NCBI GenBank assembly: GCA_001642005.1
Contig: LWCA01000194.1
Coordinates: 1-41,536, forward strand
Length of the DNA: 41,536 nucleotides
Direction of reading: 5' to 3'
Source of the DNA: Intoshia linei
Taxonomy: Eukaryota; Orthonectida; Rhopaluridae
This document shows positions 23,501-34,500 of the stretch, one piece after another. The notes under the pieces are model-generated. The model was given only the letters and a program-made list of their open reading frames with translations, did no database searches and was not told the DNA's origin. The position numbers were made by a program, and so were the translations under genes. Position 1 is the first letter of the stretch, and each line of letters opens with the position of its first letter.

Positions 23501-23986
23501 ATAAATTTTAAAAAAATATTTTTATTTAGATTTAAATATTGATTCCCTGGCTATTGGTTATGGATTATTACACTTACCTAAAATGACAGAAATGTCAAGA
23601 ATGAATCGTTCAAATAAATTCAAAGAACTAAAAATTGACTTTACAAAGATACCTTTCAAGTAAACCATTAATTTATTTAACTAATAAAATTAGAGATTCT
23701 GTTAAAGAAGAAAACAGATTAAAATCCCTTAGTAAGGAAAAAACCAACAAAAAAATTGTTGTTAAAAAGAAAAAGTTTAAAGTTAAGAAAAAATCAAACT
23801 CAAAAAAAATGAACGAATTATTAGAGATTGAAGAAATTAATGCTGATTTTCGGATATTACAACGTTACAAAAAAAAGAAGGTAATTTTCATTTAAAGTTT
23901 AAACAATTATTTTAATAAATTAGATTTCAAAACAAGAATTTGAAAGTTTACTCATAACTGTACGGAAAAAAACTAAGTTGTCATGA
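20528..23986 (+). CDS. DDX55: DEAD-box RNA helicase DDX55/Spb4, 14 exons
   Basis: ATP-dependent RNA helicase for large-subunit ribosome assembly in the nucleolus. Exons: 20528-20623, 20673-20962, 21000-21090 (or -21087), 21169-21224, 21259-21517, 21551-21617, 21887-21941, 21976-22158, 22194-22308, 22344-22435, 22470-22558, 23530-23659, 23694-23880, 23924-23986 (590 aa). All core motifs are present: Q motif PTNVQ, motif I TGSGKT, Ia PTRELA, Ib [49 protein letters not shown]. The DUF4217 region follows ([16 protein letters not shown]). The C-terminus is lysine-rich ([15 protein letters not shown]), as in nucleolar family members, and ends [11 protein letters not shown] then KKTKLS. The motif IV exon is a 55-nt exon easily missed between 269- and 34-nt introns. 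The 971-nt intron holds a hAT MITE. Confidence 0.96.
22687..23275. mobile_element. hAT MITE, family D copy 1 (in a DDX55 intron)
   Basis: Left end AAGTTTTTCCCAAAC and right end GTTGGGAATCACTG are imperfect inverted copies of the CAGTGxTTCCCAAC type. Flanking 8-mers GTCTATAT and ATATATAT agree at 6 of 8. Inside are phrases shared with 32440-32735: TTGGATGGTTAGGTTTTTAGAATAAG, TTTTACAAAATAGTAAAAT, GTTACTGTGCATGCGACGCAAAA and GGTAAATACCCACA. It lies in the longest DDX55 intron (22559-23529). Open frames in it are not genes. Confidence 0.75.
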
Positions 23987-24010
23987 TAATATTTGTACAT
24001 AAATTATGTT

Positions 24011-24016
24011 AATAAA
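24011..24016 (+). promoter_or_regulatory. Possible poly(A) signal of DDX55
   Basis: AATAAA 25 nt after the DDX55 stop codon, inside the short gap before the next gene. Support is positional only. Confidence 0.4.
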
Positions 24017-24159
24017 CTTTTATTCAGCTATTTTATGCACTCTGAATTAATTTATGAATAAATTATTCAAATTTTTAGATGAAAAAAATATTGAAAAAGT
24101 AAGATAATTTTTGATTCATAACATTTTAATTTAGTAAGATTTCGCTAAACAGTGCCAAT

Positions 24160-25286
24160 ATGGATTCATTGCAGATGAGAAACAATATTCAGACTGGAGT
24201 TTTGTCGTCTATTAAAACTTTGAACAAACATGATTCAAATATTTCTAATCAATACACAAAAATGGAATATTTAAAAGTTGATAATAAACCAGAATACCTA
24301 AATAAAATTGCTATTGTGGTTCAAAGCGGCGTAACAAGGGTTGAAAAATATGTTTCAGAGGAATATATAATGTGGCAACTTTCCTATATTTTAAAGAAAA
24401 AACTAACTTCCTGTGCAATGATTGAGGATATTATAAATGGTAAACTTGGATAATTAAAAAATGAAACAAGTTTAGAGTTAATGAGCCATACAGATTTGTC
24501 TGAAAGAGACTCATTTGCAGTAAAAGGATTAAATGCAAAAACGGAGAAAATATTAGTTCCATCAGATATTTCTTATCCAAAGAATAATTTTCATTTCAGT
24601 CAAGAAGAAGAACTCAAAATGAGTAATTTAAAAGAGTTTGTGAAAAAGTTTAAAGCAAAACGTATATCTCTCAATATGACTCAGCGTAAAATTTTAAATT
24701 TTAATATGTCACCATTAGAAGAAGGGTTCCACTGTAGGGTTGAAAAATTTGTGTTGTTAAAGTAGTCCTATATATATATATATATATATTTTGTAGATGA
24801 TGTTGGCAATGTTTTGGAATTTCCCGATTTAAATATAGGATATAGTCAATCTTCAGTATGCAGGTTGTTTAATGTAAATGTGTAGTAAACATTATTAGAT
24901 TTGAAAATCTCGATTTGTCCATTTCTGCCGCACTCAAAATGCGTCCAATCATTGAAAAATGGATGATAAATGTTGACAGAAACCAAAATTGTCAAGGTAG
25001 AATTGAAAGTGTCTACCATAATGTAACGAAAAGATGTACCAAAAGAAAATCACGAACATGCTTCACAAAATCAGACATCGACATTCTCTCCACATTTTTT
25101 GAAAATAATACACATCCAAACGGTAAATTTTAAATTTAGCGTTTTATTGGTTTCTACAATTATATAGATTTGGAACTCAAAGAAATATCCCAATATATGA
25201 AATACCAAGAAAGTGTTATTCGTGTTTGGTTCAGCAATAAACGCCAACAAATTAAACTTAAATCTCAAAAATTTGTTATGAGTTAA
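24160..25286 (+). CDS. POU6F: POU-domain homeobox factor, class 6-like, 5 exons
   Basis: DNA-binding transcription factor. Exons: 24160-24439, 24476-24685, 24797-24863, 24899-25122, 25168-25286 (299 aa). The first 150 or so residues match nothing I recognise. The POU-specific domain runs from NLKEFVKKFKAKRISLNMTQ through YSQSSVCRFENLDLS to LKMRPIIEKWM. The SQS-x-x-CRFE form and the spacing resemble class 6. After a linker of about 24 residues, the homeodomain starts RKSRTCFTKSDIDIL and ends with recognition helix SVIRVWFSNKRQQIK. Asn51 is kept, but position 50, nearly always Cys in POU proteins (VWFCN), is Ser. The protein ends 8 residues after the helix. Introns are 35-45 nt except a 111-nt one with a (TA)n run. 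Confidence 0.93.
24769..24788. repeat. (TA)10 microsatellite
   Basis: Ten TA dinucleotides in POU6 intron 2, ending 8 nt before the splice acceptor. Length change here would alter the pyrimidine-poor tract just upstream of the acceptor. Confidence 0.9.
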
Positions 25287-25390
25287 CTTTGATTGTTTAA
25301 AAATTGTAAAATTCTGTTTTATAAAATTTACTACTATACCCTGTATTGATTTATTTCTATATTATTTCGTATTATATTTTTCGTTAAAAA

Positions 25391-25396
25391 AATAAA
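25391..25396 (+). promoter_or_regulatory. Possible poly(A) signal of POU6
   Basis: AATAAA 105 nt after the POU6 stop and about 50 nt before the BCAS2 start codon. Support is positional only. Confidence 0.35.
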
Positions 25397-25447
25397 CATA
25401 CGTTAAAGTTGTAAATAAATGTCCATAGAAACTATCTGTTTATAAAA

Positions 25448-26257
25448 ATGATCAAACCAACTGGGAGTGAATATTTAATTGATGCATTACCGTATTTTGA
25501 TAAAGGTTACGATGAACCAGGTGTCAGAGAATCGGTACTATTTTATTTGGCACATCTTAATTTATCCAAAATAGTGTTTAGCTTTGATAAATGAACAATT
25601 ATCTCGGTTTAAGCCTGCGTCTTATTTAGAACCATTAAAAGAATATAAATTTGAGGTTTGTGATTTATGACATTATAAATTTCGTAGACTGAGCTAATGA
25701 CCACTGAATTTGAAAGAATAGAATCTCGTATGCCTATGGAAATATTGAGTACCAAGAGGTATTTGTTAACGTGTTTAAAATAAAATTTTTTAGATACCAA
25801 TTACCTTCACCACTACCAGGAAAACAAAATGATATGCTTAGTTGGATAGAATGTTTAGAAAACTCACGAGCTCAATTACAACATCAATATCTACGGTTTG
25901 ACATACAATTTTTTTTTAATTACCTTAAGACTAATGAATCTTGAAAATATAAACAAATACGGTTCCGAGGTATGGAAAAAATTTCTAGCAACATTGGAAT
26001 CGGATGTAAAATTATTAAATGAACGATTAAGAAATGTTCGAAAAATGACCCAAGAAATTAATTGGGATAGAAAAAACAATCAATCAGATATTGGTGACAG
26101 ACTCATGGCATTGGAAGAAAAGTGGGTATCTTTAGTCACACACAATTATGAAATTGAACGATCCATTGTCCAATTACAAACTAGTGTCGTTGAAGTAGAA
26201 AAAACCTTTAAAGAACTACAATCCGAATTTGAGAATGTTTCAGTTATGTCAACTTAA
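25448..26257 (+). CDS. BCAS2: Pre-mRNA-splicing factor BCAS2/SPF27, 5 exons
   Basis: Component of the PRP19 (NineTeen) complex that acts in spliceosome activation in the nucleus. Exons: 25448-25534, 25575-25655, 25688-25758, 25794-25895, 25930-26257 (222 aa, close to the usual ~225). Family landmarks in order: LIDALPYFDKGYDEPGVRES near the N-terminus, ILSTKRYQLPSP in the middle, and a long C-terminal helical region with EINWDRKNNQ, EEKWVSLVTHNYEIE and RSIVQLQTSVVE, a predicted coiled coil. Introns are 32-40 nt. It sits 161 bp after POU6, and its stop is only 46 bp before the next ATG on the same strand, which raises the possibility of co-transcription. Confidence 0.95.
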
Positions 26258-26303
26258 ATATAAATTCTATTAAAGTTTAGTTTAGTTTGTAAAAAATTTT
26301 AAA

Positions 26304-29300
26304 ATGATAATTTTTATGTGGTTTCTTTTATGTATTGGTAAAATCAACCCCTTAAAATTGAAAATTGATATTTCTGTAACTCCAATAGATGTGATTCATT
26401 TCAAAATTTTCTACAATTTTAAAAATGTATATATCATTTCTTCAATGTTAGAAAAACGTATAATGATATTGAAACTTAAAAATAAACTCTATGTAATGTC
26501 GGATTTTATGTATACTGGTGTATTTAGATATATGTGTAATCGTAATCTGTGCATATGGAGAATACTTGATAAAACTAATATTTTGGTAAATTACATAAAT
26601 GGATCACTTTACGGCATAAAAACGAACTATGAAATAGGAAATTTTATAAACATTGATATCTATATAATAGACTTAAATCTATGGCACTAATACAATTTTA
26701 TCAATATTTATACATCTTAAATTACAACACAATAGATAGATACAGACTTTATAAACATGTACCGATATTTTATGCGTACTCTTATGTTACAACCGAAATT
26801 TATCTTATTACGAAATACGAGATTATTTTAATTAACCTTAAAACAACTAAATATGAACGCCTTTTTTATCTAAATTATAATCCTATGGTTTTATTTTTTG
26901 ATCAAAATCATATAATTGGAAACATATTCTATTCAACGGATGGCTCATATTATGTTCAAAATCGTAGATTGAGTTTTATTCCAATTCAATTTTTATTTGA
27001 ACCTTTTCAATACAGAGAAATAATACAAATTTATAGTATTTATGGACGCACAATTATTGTTAATTTTGGTATGTATAATCAGTAATACAGTGCTTTCTAA
27101 CTAGTGTTTGATTACCTTTTAAAATGTATATTACAATAAAAATGGGCAAATTTCTCATTAATTTTATAATATAATTAATAAAAAAAGTTTATTTGTAACC
27201 CATATCTCAAAATTCTTCACATTATAATTTGACGAACCCCTATTTACCTTCTAACCAAAATTAGTGAATTAAGTTTTATAAAATTCATAAATGTTTCGGG
27301 TACTATATAAACATTAATAAATTTTGTTTGATGTAATCATTTTTCTAATTCAAGTTTGTGTCGCCATATGAAACTGGTTGGAAAGCAATCATATACGAAT
27401 ATAATTTAGTACATTTTATATTATCGGTTTAACATTTTTTCGTTTTATTTTTATTTTTTGAAAAAAAAATTTGTTTGTTTTTTTATTTATACTATATATT
27501 AATCAATTAAAATTTACATAACCATTTCAAATCATTATTAATCATCAAATTTTATACTAGATGCTTTAGTTTAGAGCCATAAATAAACTACCCCTTTAGG
27601 AAAAATTTCACTTTTACGTATTATAATTATTAAAACTTGACAAATTACTATTTTTTAAAGTGGAATATTTTTGATCTTTTATGAAATAGTTTATGCAATT
27701 GTATAAATCTAATGCAAAAAACTTGTCTTAAAAATTATAATTTTGTAAACTAAATGAAATTACATGTTTGCATAAAGAAATCTAATTAAATACTCAAAAT
27801 GAAAAGAGCGCGTGTTTTATAATCGCATGTAGTAGATGGTAAAAGTGACATTTTCTTTTAAGGGTTGGTAAAACTGGATTTTCCTTTGTAGGGTTGTTAA
27901 AACTAGAATTTTCCCTAAAAGGTTGGCAAATTTTGATTTTTACTAAAAATGGTTGGGTTTTTGAAATTTTAGTAAAAATTTTTTAATGATTATGATAATT
28001 AATGTGAAACCGATATTATAAAATTTGTTTGCGATTTTTGTTTGTGTGTGTGTGTTCAGTTTTATTTAAATAACTACCCGTCTTAGAATTTTATAAAGTC
28101 CACATTTCAATTACAGTTTTTTCCGGAAGTATTCGCAAAATATATTTCAACCTCCCACACTCAGTTCTTACGGGTCAAAAACACCAATTGTCCTTTTTTT
28201 TGAAACTCATAAAAGTTGGAGAATTAAAACAATATATACGCTTATACGGATTTTAAAATCATAAACATTATCATAAATTTAAATTTAAAAAATTTATATT
28301 TTTAGGGCCAAAACCACAAATTACCCTTCTTTTTTTAATGAAAACAGCCCTAGAATTTTAAAAAATTTACAGGTGGTACAGTTGTATCTTGTTACAACAC
28401 ATAAAAAATTCAATTTGGTTAAGTGACGACTTCACGATCAAAAAAGCATTTTAGTATTCATATATTTTTTTTTTGAAATATTTTATTAAAACAATTAATG
28501 TGAAATAATTAACCGTCCAAAAATTAAAAAAAAAGATTATTCTGATACAGCCTATTCCAGTTGATATAAATACGAAAGTTCAACACGAGAAATCTGGGCA
28601 TTCCAGATAAAAAATAATTTTTAATATATTATCAACCAATATTTTTAAAATATTTCGATTAAAATAAAAATTGAAAATGTAAATATTGATCTCATAATTT
28701 CAAAAAAATGTGCATTGTACGTCTACACATTTCAAATAAAGAAATATGGATGAAAATCTATATAATTCATTCCTTCAAAATTTTTTTCATTGCTACACAA
28801 TTTTTAAATTTCAAATTCTCATTTTAAAACATTTTGAATAAAATTTAAATAAAAACAACAAAAAAACTAAAACAACTTTGTTAATATCATTTTTATATTT
28901 ACTACAATCTTTTTTAATATTGGTAAAATTTGACTGAAATTTTTATAAAGTGAAGATACGCTTAATTATTGATACATAATTGGTACTGAATATACACACT
29001 GTCAATTTATTAGGCAAATCTAAAAAATTCGTTCCAAAGAGTGGACTAAATTCTTAAATTTTTTTGGGGAGTGTGCACAATAGTTTACAACAATATTTAA
29101 ATTAATTAATTTATTTCGATTTTACGGTTATTTTGGATAGATCATTAATCCATTTCTTTATAATGCGATGATCGCGCTTTAAACACTTGGAAATTTGAAG
29201 AGTTGTCTTCTCTCTTGCTAATAAAGCTGTTATTTGGCTTTTTTCGTCTATTTTTTAAATCGTTTTTTTGTCATATTATAAATTTGCCTAATAATTTGAC

Positions 29301-31316
29301 ACACTAAATTGTGCAAGAAAACGATAAGTAGATAAAAAGTTTTTTCCATATTAACTATTTATTTTTTAATGAATAATATAGCATCTGTTACAAGTCATCG
29401 AATTACAAAAAAAAATATTTTGTCTAGATCTTGAGTGTATTACATAGTTTTATATGATTTACCTAAAAATTTGACACAGTGTGTATAGCATCACATTGAA
29501 AATGACAAAATAGGTTTATATTATTTTATTTTTTATGGAATTTATGCTATTTATGACAATTTTTAGGATTGGACTGTTTTTATTTTACTTTTAATATTAT
29601 ACACACATTCTGTCTAATAAATTAAAAAAATAGGATAACAATTGTTTTTAAAGTTCTTTACGCAAATGTTAAAAAAAATGAAGATGGAATAATTCAGTTT
29701 AAAGTAAAAATTAATGTGTTATGATGGTTCTACTTGAAAAAAATTTGGGAACCACTTCTTTAAAGGATTGCTAATAGTGAATAGTAGGATTTTTAAGTTA
29801 GATTTTCAACGTGAATTTATGATTTAAGTATAATAAAAATGTGCCTTCGGCAGAGCTAGGTCATGTTTGTACGTAGTACATAACAGTCAATTTAGTTCTG
29901 ATATAATAATAATAATAAAATAAATAATAATATAATAATCTAATAGATACTCAAATATTTTATGGGGTTAGATAATTTTTATTTTTTTAAATGGCCCAAA
30001 TGGGTCTCGGTAGAGTAGGTTCGGCTTCGCATTCGCTTTTAGGTATTTCTAGTTTACATAATTATACACGACAACATTTAATTTGATCTAATTTATTTCG
30101 TTTAGAATTGTAATTACTCGAATATGCTACAAAAATATTTAAGAGAAAATGTAAGTATGGTATTAAAAGTATACATAAGTGACAATCAAAGAATAAAATA
30201 CAAAGTATCAAACATAAAGCAAATCACTACTCTAGACAAAGAAAATTGGATTATTTTTAATTTTGTCAAAAATGAACATTTTTCAATTATTATTCTTTCT
30301 ATTAATTGTGTAATGTATCAATCATTCAATTTGGGTGACTCTTGGATTCCTTCAAGTCAGATTTTGGATATTTGCTTTTATTCATTTTACGATTATTTTA
30401 TAAAAATGAATTTGTTAATTATTGAAAAATTTGGAAATAATAATCGAAAATCTATATATAGAACATATCTAGTATCCATAAATTGTGGGAAATTGTGGAC
30501 TGCTCCTTTTAATAAAAAAATGAAATTAATATCTCATGACATTGAAAATACTCGTTATAAAATGTTTTTTGCATTCAATGATAACACCATGTTCATGTTA
30601 GCAAATGGAGCTAGATCATGGGTTAATATAGAAAACAAAAAATTGAATATGCTGAAAGTAAATATTGAAATTTTTAAAATACACATACGTCCGCAACGAA
30701 AATGCATTATAATATCGCTGTTAAACAATACCAACTTGGATAGAATTGAAATTAATATAAGTTAAAAATTAAGAAATGCAAAATTTACAAGCGTAATTAT
30801 ATTACACGGCCAGACATTGGTCTATTGTATTTGAATAAAAACATTACCCAAAAAAAAAGAATTTGTTTTATGAAGAGTACTAATTTGGAACCTCAGCGAA
30901 AGAATCAATATCAATGTTTATCTAACGATTATACGTGTAGATTCGATTATAACCGTAACCCAGGTTCAAATTTATGCTAAAAGAATGATAATGATGTCAA
31001 ATATATGTGCATTGATAACAAATTAAGGGAAATTCACACAAATGGATATCTAAATATTTACAATAAAACATTTAGTATCAGATTTTGTATGTTCAATAAT
31101 AGTGGAGATGTATATGGTGCCAAAAATAATTATTGTACTCATAAGCTTCATCACAATCTACGTAAAATGAAAAAACAAAAGAAACTTATTAAAAATGTAG
31201 CCCACTTCATTGTAATTTTATTTTTTGCTCTATTGATAATTGGATCCTTTTGGATATTATACCGTTTATTTAAAAAAAACAATATGAATCTACAGAAATG
31301 TATTTTCAATAATTAA
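26304..31316 (+). CDS. Sortilin-like Vps10-domain receptor with in-frame stop
   Basis: Type I sorting receptor of the Vps10/sortilin family. The signal peptide is MIIFMWFLLCIG. The frame from 26304 is open to 26687, then a shifted frame runs from about 26671 to 27068; the join needs an intron whose donor I cannot fix. A 3.0-kb intron full of repeats precedes the exon at 30106-30657, which has Asp-box-like SFNLGDSW and SINCGKLW. A 116-nt intron leads to 30774 and the 10CC cysteine module (KKCKIYKRNY, DYTCRFDYNRNPGSNLC). TAA at 30978-30980 interrupts the frame there. The same frame continues with MCIDNKLREIHTNGYL, which keeps the family's C-x9-TNGY spacing, and then a transmembrane helix (HFIVILFFALLIIGSFWILY) and short tail. 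The coding part is diverged and shorter than human sortilin. It may be a recent pseudogene, a sequencing error or a secreted form. Confidence 0.7.
27850..27970 (-). repeat. Repeat family E, copy 2 (inverted)
   Basis: Read on the minus strand it gives CCAACCATTTTTAGTAAAAATC, CCAACCTTTTAGGGAAAATTC and CCAACCCTTAAAAGAAAATG-like units, matching copies at 14016, 33003 and 36208. It lies in the large sortilin intron. Confidence 0.55.
28020..28625 (+). repeat. Family B repeat, copy 4
   Basis: Opens TTGTTTGTGTGTGTGTGTTCAG, then has CGTCTTAGAATTTTATAAAGTCCACATTTCAATTACAG, CGGGTCAAAAACACCAATTGTCC and ATCATAAACATTATCATAAAT. It ends with AAGTGACGACTTCACGATCAAAAAAGCATTTTAGTATTC and AAAGATTATTCTGATACAGCCTATTCCAGTTGATATA. 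Order and orientation match the copy at 3965. It lies in the large sortilin intron. Confidence 0.8.
28995..29483 (-). mobile_element. Tc1-like transposon relic with helix-turn-helix remnant
   Basis: Outer ends CACACTGTCAATTTATTAGG and, on the other strand, CACACTGTGTCAAATTTTTAGG form terminal inverted repeats flanked by TA at 28993-28994 and 29484-29485. A third, inverted end sits inside at about 29281-29304 (ATTTGCCTAATAATTTGACACAC), so two insertions or an internal rearrangement are involved. Minus-strand positions near 29245-29115 encode a Tc1-type helix-turn-helix: TALLAREKTTLQISKCL then KRDHRIIKKWINDL. No catalytic domain remains. It lies in the large sortilin intron. Confidence 0.8.
29843..29897 (+). 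repeat. Family C 55-bp GC-rich module, copy 1
   Basis: A 55-bp block, GC-rich for this window, beginning GCCTTCGGCAGAGCTAGG and containing TGTTTGTACGTAGTACATAACA. It matches the copy at 38971-39025 at 47 of 55 positions by my count, with no gaps. The centre TGTT(T)GTAC-GTA-GTAC-AACA is self-complementary. About 90 bp upstream is TTTGGGAACCACTTCTTTAAAGGATTG, which also lies between the other two copies. A related fragment, GTCTCGGTAGAGTAGG, follows near 30003. Confidence 0.75.
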
Positions 31317-31552
31317 ATTGTGTATCTTGGTTTATTCTTATAAATATAAAAATTTGCGTATATTTTACCTTGTAATTTCACACCTTTAGAGCAATTGTTA
31401 AGATTGTTGTTTTTATTTATTTTAATTGTCGATATATCTATAATTATTTCATTATCAAATTGTTTCAGTTACTGTGCCCCAAGGTTATTACATTTTATTT
31501 AAGCTTTCTGTTAATACAGTCGAATTTAAAATCATTTTTAAATATATTTTAA

Positions 31553-34500
31553 ATGGAAAAAAAATCTTTTTCTCAGAAAATTATAGGTTTATTTTTTGTA
31601 GAATTAGTAAACTAATTCACCTTTAGGGTTTTTGTGGCAAACTACGCTAACTGATGATATTCAAAAAAATACTGATATTTACTTGAAAACTACCATTCGA
31701 GAAATAATAACATATGCAATATTTGTATTTGTCATCACATTCAGTAAGTTTATATCTTCTCATTTTATTTGGATTAGTATGCATTGGTATGATTGGAACC
31801 AACATGTACTATTACTCATTTCTGATGCGCAACTTGTTTGTTTACGACACAAATGCAGCTTTGAAATTAGTCAACATTAATACAAATGAAAAGTTTTGGA
31901 ATGTAATTTTACGACATTCATTCTCTAGAACAGAGGTCGGAAACCTTTTCATCTCGTGGGCTACTTTTTTATATCAAAAAATTATATTGGCCCCGTTTTT
32001 GAAAATTTACACATGATAAATTTCAATTTTAACTGTAGAGAATTGTTTCTGTATATTCAACAAAATAAAATCCGGGACGATCTGAAAATTCTGTAGTAAG
32101 ATGATAATGTGACAATTATAGTAGAAAATGTTTAAAACGGTATTTTAAAGTTGACAAATTTAAAAATAAATAATTCACACATTTACTCAAACGGCCAGAA
32201 AAATTATTTTGTGGTCCACTTTTGGCCCACTGGTGCCGACTCCTGCTCTAGATCGATATTCATTTTTGCAATACATCTTAGAACGTCATAATCATTGATT
32301 TTGTAAAGATTTTGGCCAAAAATTTGGTAGTTTTTTTTTCACACAATTTTGAAGATAATTTTGGTCCCAAGATTTGGGAGTTTTTAAGTAAACATTTTTT
32401 TTAATATTTTCAAGATAGTGTTGAATCTAAAATTTTTAGTACTTATTCTGATATTACCCACTATATTGTTTAACTGCATTTTGGATGGTCAGGTTTTTAG
32501 AATAAGTCATATAAATTTTTTTAAAAAACTAATTTTACAAAATAGTAAAATCAAAGGGAAATTGTGTTTTTGACCCTAAAGGACTCAATGGGAAAAATTA
32601 TATTTCATACGTTACTGTGCATGCGACGCAAAAAAATAAAAAAATTCCTATTTTTTTAGAACAAATTTCGAAATTACCTATGAAAAATATCAAATTACTC
32701 ATTCGTTGGTAAATACCCACAGGTTGAAAATCTTGTTAATTTGATAATTTTGTAAGGAATTATCAAGTCGAGATTTAGTAATTGAACCAGTAAATGTTTG
32801 TTATATCATAAAATAATACGTTTTCAAGCTTAATTTTTTTGGTGAAATGTAAAAGATATAATTTTTCATTGACAACATTTTTCATCAAAAACATCATTTT
32901 TGTTAAAAAGTCAAATAGAACATTATACACTAACACTGCGATTTATTACAAAGTTGCCAGATGTTGTGAATTTATGATAAATACTAGACGACCGCTACAT
33001 TAATATTTCAAAAATCCCACCATTAATAAAATTTAATAAAAAATACAATTTAAAATCTTCAGGAAAAAATCGATTTTTACTGATTCTTTTTTGAAAAATC
33101 CAATTTTAGCAACCTAATTTAAAGAAAAAATCTTCTTTTTTCAATATTTTTTTGAAAAACACGATTTTACCAAATCTTATGAGAAAGAACCTTTAATTTT
33201 TTCATAAATGTTATATATTTCATTTTTCCTTTGTGTCCAAAAAAATAAATATTTTGGTACCGAGTCCTTAGTATACTATTTGAATCGGGAACCACTGATT
33301 GACACTATTTATATTAGCGCGAACACCAAAGGGTTAAGGGATTTTTTCGTCCCATTTTTTAATATTTTAATGATAATTTTTCGACCAAAATTTAATAGGC
33401 TTTTTAAGGGAACTTTTTTTCACCTTCTTTTTAAAAATTTAAAAATGTTAAAAACATTTTCTTAAAAACCCTATTAAAATTTAGTCGAAAAATTATAATG
33501 AAAGTATTAAAAAAAGTTCCCTTATAAACGCTACTAAACCTTCGGATCTAAATTATTTTTAAAAAATTGAGTCTACAAATTTTTCGTTAAATAAACTGTT
33601 TCCGTATTCCACAAAAATTTGGTCAAAAAATCAATGATATGATTAATTAGCAAAATATTTGATGTATCTAACAATACATGTCTCAACTGAATGTTCCCAA
33701 TTTAATGTGTTTAGTAAGCTATTATTAGAGTGAGTACCTAAAAATAATATCTTTTATAAAATAATGAGAAAAATCGAAATTTCCAAACCCTTTTGGCTAA
33801 AATTCCCATTTGAAAATAATTAAGTAATATGGATTTTTGTTATTATTACTTCATTTTTTTCTTAGTACATGACAAACAAGTTTGTGGAAAATGCATATTG
33901 GGAGACGTGGTATAATGGGCAAAAAGTAAAACCATCAGAGGGTTACATTATACACCAAAATAAATTACTGGGACTGATCAGAATGCGACAATTGAGAGTG
34001 AGAAATAATTCGTGTACGGTGTCTTCTTATTTCAGAGACAGTATACCTTTCTGCTACGATACTTATTCTAAAGAAGTTGAAGACAAAGCACCGTTTGGTC
34101 CAGCAAATTCCACTGCGTAATTTTAATTTTAAGAGGCACTACCATTTCAATTTTTTAGTTGGATATATCATGAAGAAAGTGAGCTCACGGCTAACTCATT
34201 CAGTGGATACGTAAATACTTATGGAGGTAGTAACACAATTTTTACTTTTGATAGAATTTAGGTGGAGGTTACTATCAGTTATTACCAACAAAAAAAAATG
34301 AAACGTTGGCCGTTCTTGCTAAATTAATGAAAAATATGTGGATAGATAGAGGAACTCGATTGATTTTATTAGAATTCACAGCATATAATGCCAATATAAA
34401 CATGTTTTCCATTGTGAGGTAAAATTATTTTAAATTCAATGTTATCTGGTATAATTAGAATAGGGTTTGAATTCCCGTCAACAGGTTCGATAATTACGAC

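Noticed and set aside
29993-30040. Possible tRNA-like sequence GTCTCGGTAGAGTAGGTTCGGC
   Set aside because: Resembles a D-arm/T-loop only superficially; no cloverleaf can be drawn, and it matches the start of the family C module instead.
30658-30773. Frameshift in the sortilin-like gene after the last blade
   Set aside because: A phase-0 GT-AG intron of 116 nt (30658-30773) joins NMLK to KCKIYKRNY and keeps the family spacing, so no frameshift is needed there.
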